Source: Lachnospiraceae bacterium UBA3645
GTDB taxonomy: Bacteria > Bacillota > Clostridia > Lachnospirales > Lachnospiraceae
DNA length: 12,552 nucleotides
NCBI GenBank assembly: GCA_002373555.1
Contig: DFKM01000038.1
Location: 1-12,552, forward strand
Reading direction: 5' to 3'
Position numbers and translations under genes: made by a program. The number at the start of each line of letters is the position of its first letter. The first letter of the stretch is position 1. Of the stretch, positions 11,762 to 12,552 are shown piece after piece. The notes under the pieces were generated by a model that saw only the letters and a program-made list of their open reading frames with translations, searched no databases and was not told the DNA's origin.

Positions 11762-12552
11762 TTGTTTATCGATCCCGTATTTTCGAAATTCATCCTGCCG
11801 GAGGATACAAAAGAAGCGCTGGAGCACTGCGGCTGGCGCATTTATCCGGAGACCAAGGAGCAGCTCACGGAGCTCTGCTTCGGACCGACCCATACATCCA
11901 GATATGACGTGACCTACACGATTCCCGGGAAGGGTGTCTTCAAGGAAGCGGAAGTCGTCCGCTGCAAGAACGGTGTGGTCGTCAATTTTATGGAAGACTA
12001 CATGCGCCGCAGAGAGCCGGACTGCATGCGCATCGGCGATGATCTGCCGACAGACAAGCCCCGCTTTAAGGATGTTTACGGTTATGAATTCAGCAAACTG
12101 CGCGCCGAGACCATGGAATGGTTCCAGACACAGAATGTCATCATCCTGCCGTTCCACGCGGGCGGCGAGTACTACGGCTACGATGCGCTGATGGTCTGCC
12201 CGGCAAACGCGGCCTTCTTCGCGCTGGGCCTTGCCAACATGCAGGGATTTGTCAGCATCAATGATATCGAAGCCGGCTTTAAGCCCCGGGCGATCATCTA
12301 TGTGGCGCCGCCTTTCCGGGAGACGCATTTTGAAGGCAAGCAGGTCGTGGTACACCAGAGAAGCGAAGAACTGCACGAGGTCTTTTCCTATAATCTGTAT
12401 CCCGGCCCGTCGGCCAAGAAGGGCGTTTTCTCCGTGCTGCTCGATATCGGCGAGAATGAAGGGTGGGTCACGAACCATGCTTCCGCCTGCATTATGGAGA
12501 CGCCGTATGAGAATGAAGTTGTCTTCATGCACGAGGGCGCTTCCGGCGGCGG
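11762..12552 (+). CDS. DUF4914 family protein, 3' end outside the window
   Basis: The first 263 residues of what I recognise as a DUF4914 protein (full length about 600 or more) are present, starting at TTG. Family-like segments are a GKG..EA.V.RCKNG.VVNF.EDYMRRR stretch (56-84), IGDDLPTDKPRF (91-102), CPANAAFFALGLANMQGF (146-163), APPFRETHFEGKQVVVH (182-198) and NLYPGPSAKKGV (211-222). The window ends in HEGASGG (257-263), a glycine-rich loop that in full-length relatives, as I recall, continues into a Walker A-like Gly-Lys-Ser. A nucleotide-binding, perhaps PEPCK-like kinase fold is therefore plausible. The function is not established. It has a consensus-like promoter and its own ribosome site, diverges from the YihY gene, and shows no signal peptide. 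Confidence 0.75.
   Translation, partial: MFIDPVFSKFILPEDTKEALEHCGWRIYPETKEQLTELCFGPTHTSRYDVTYTIPGKGVFKEAEVVRCKNGVVVNFMEDYMRRREPDCMRIGDDLPTDKPRFKDVYGYEFSKLRAETMEWFQTQNVIILPFHAGGEYYGYDALMVCPANAAFFALGLANMQGFVSINDIEAGFKPRAIIYVAPPFRETHFEGKQVVVHQRSEELHEVFSYNLYPGPSAKKGVFSVLLDIGENEGWVTNHASACIMETPYENEVVFMHEGASGG

Overview
The window looks like a chromosomal segment of a gut-type clostridium, most likely Lachnospiraceae. The reasons are strong AGGAGG ribosome sites, some paired with TTG starts; codon use favouring G/C at third positions while intergenic DNA is AT-rich; and families common in that group (DUF5662, a YdjI-like SPFH/zinc-ribbon protein, DUF4914, a YihY/BrkB membrane protein). The species assignment is inference. 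I saw no rRNA, tRNA, CRISPR array, insertion sequence or phage gene.

Layout. (1) 39-1033: a DUF5662 gene on the minus strand and a short helix-turn-helix gene on the plus strand diverge from back-to-back promoters. The 81-residue regulator resembles only the N-terminal DNA-binding part of WYL-type regulators and forms a compact unit: near-consensus promoter, TTG start, terminator overlapping the stop codon. (2) 1229-2716: a monocistronic SPFH protein with three C-terminal zinc ribbons. (3) 2756-7116: a four-gene operon encoding an AMP-forming acyl/aminoacyl ligase, a DltC-size carrier protein, an AlgI-like MBOAT acyltransferase and a membrane-anchored SGNH protein. Its logic is that of D-alanylation of teichoic acid: activate an acid, load it on a carrier, pass it across the membrane, transfer it to a surface polymer. 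However, the ligase lacks the pocket Asp and Cys expected of a D-alanine ligase, so the cargo is probably something else. (4) 7052-9771: three bases after the operon, with its own promoter inside the preceding gene, lies an 883-residue TetM/EF-G-like GTPase fused to a complete YacP/Rae1-like NYN nuclease. This is the most striking gene here: a ribosomal factor and a likely A-site mRNA endonuclease in one chain.

(5) 9772-11566: on the minus strand, a coiled-coil protein with about 38-residue tandem repeats, whose stop codon abuts that of the GTPase gene inside a 14-bp palindrome, and upstream of it a YihY/BrkB membrane protein. (6) 11662-12552: a DUF4914 gene with a consensus-like promoter and a TTG start runs off the right edge inside a glycine-rich loop.

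The operon (3) and the GTPase-nuclease (4) may be partly co-transcribed, but nothing else ties cell-surface modification to ribosome rescue. I treat them as neighbours rather than one system. The two best candidates for undescribed biology are the GTPase-Rae1 fusion and the Dlt-like/AlgI-like acylation operon of unknown cargo.
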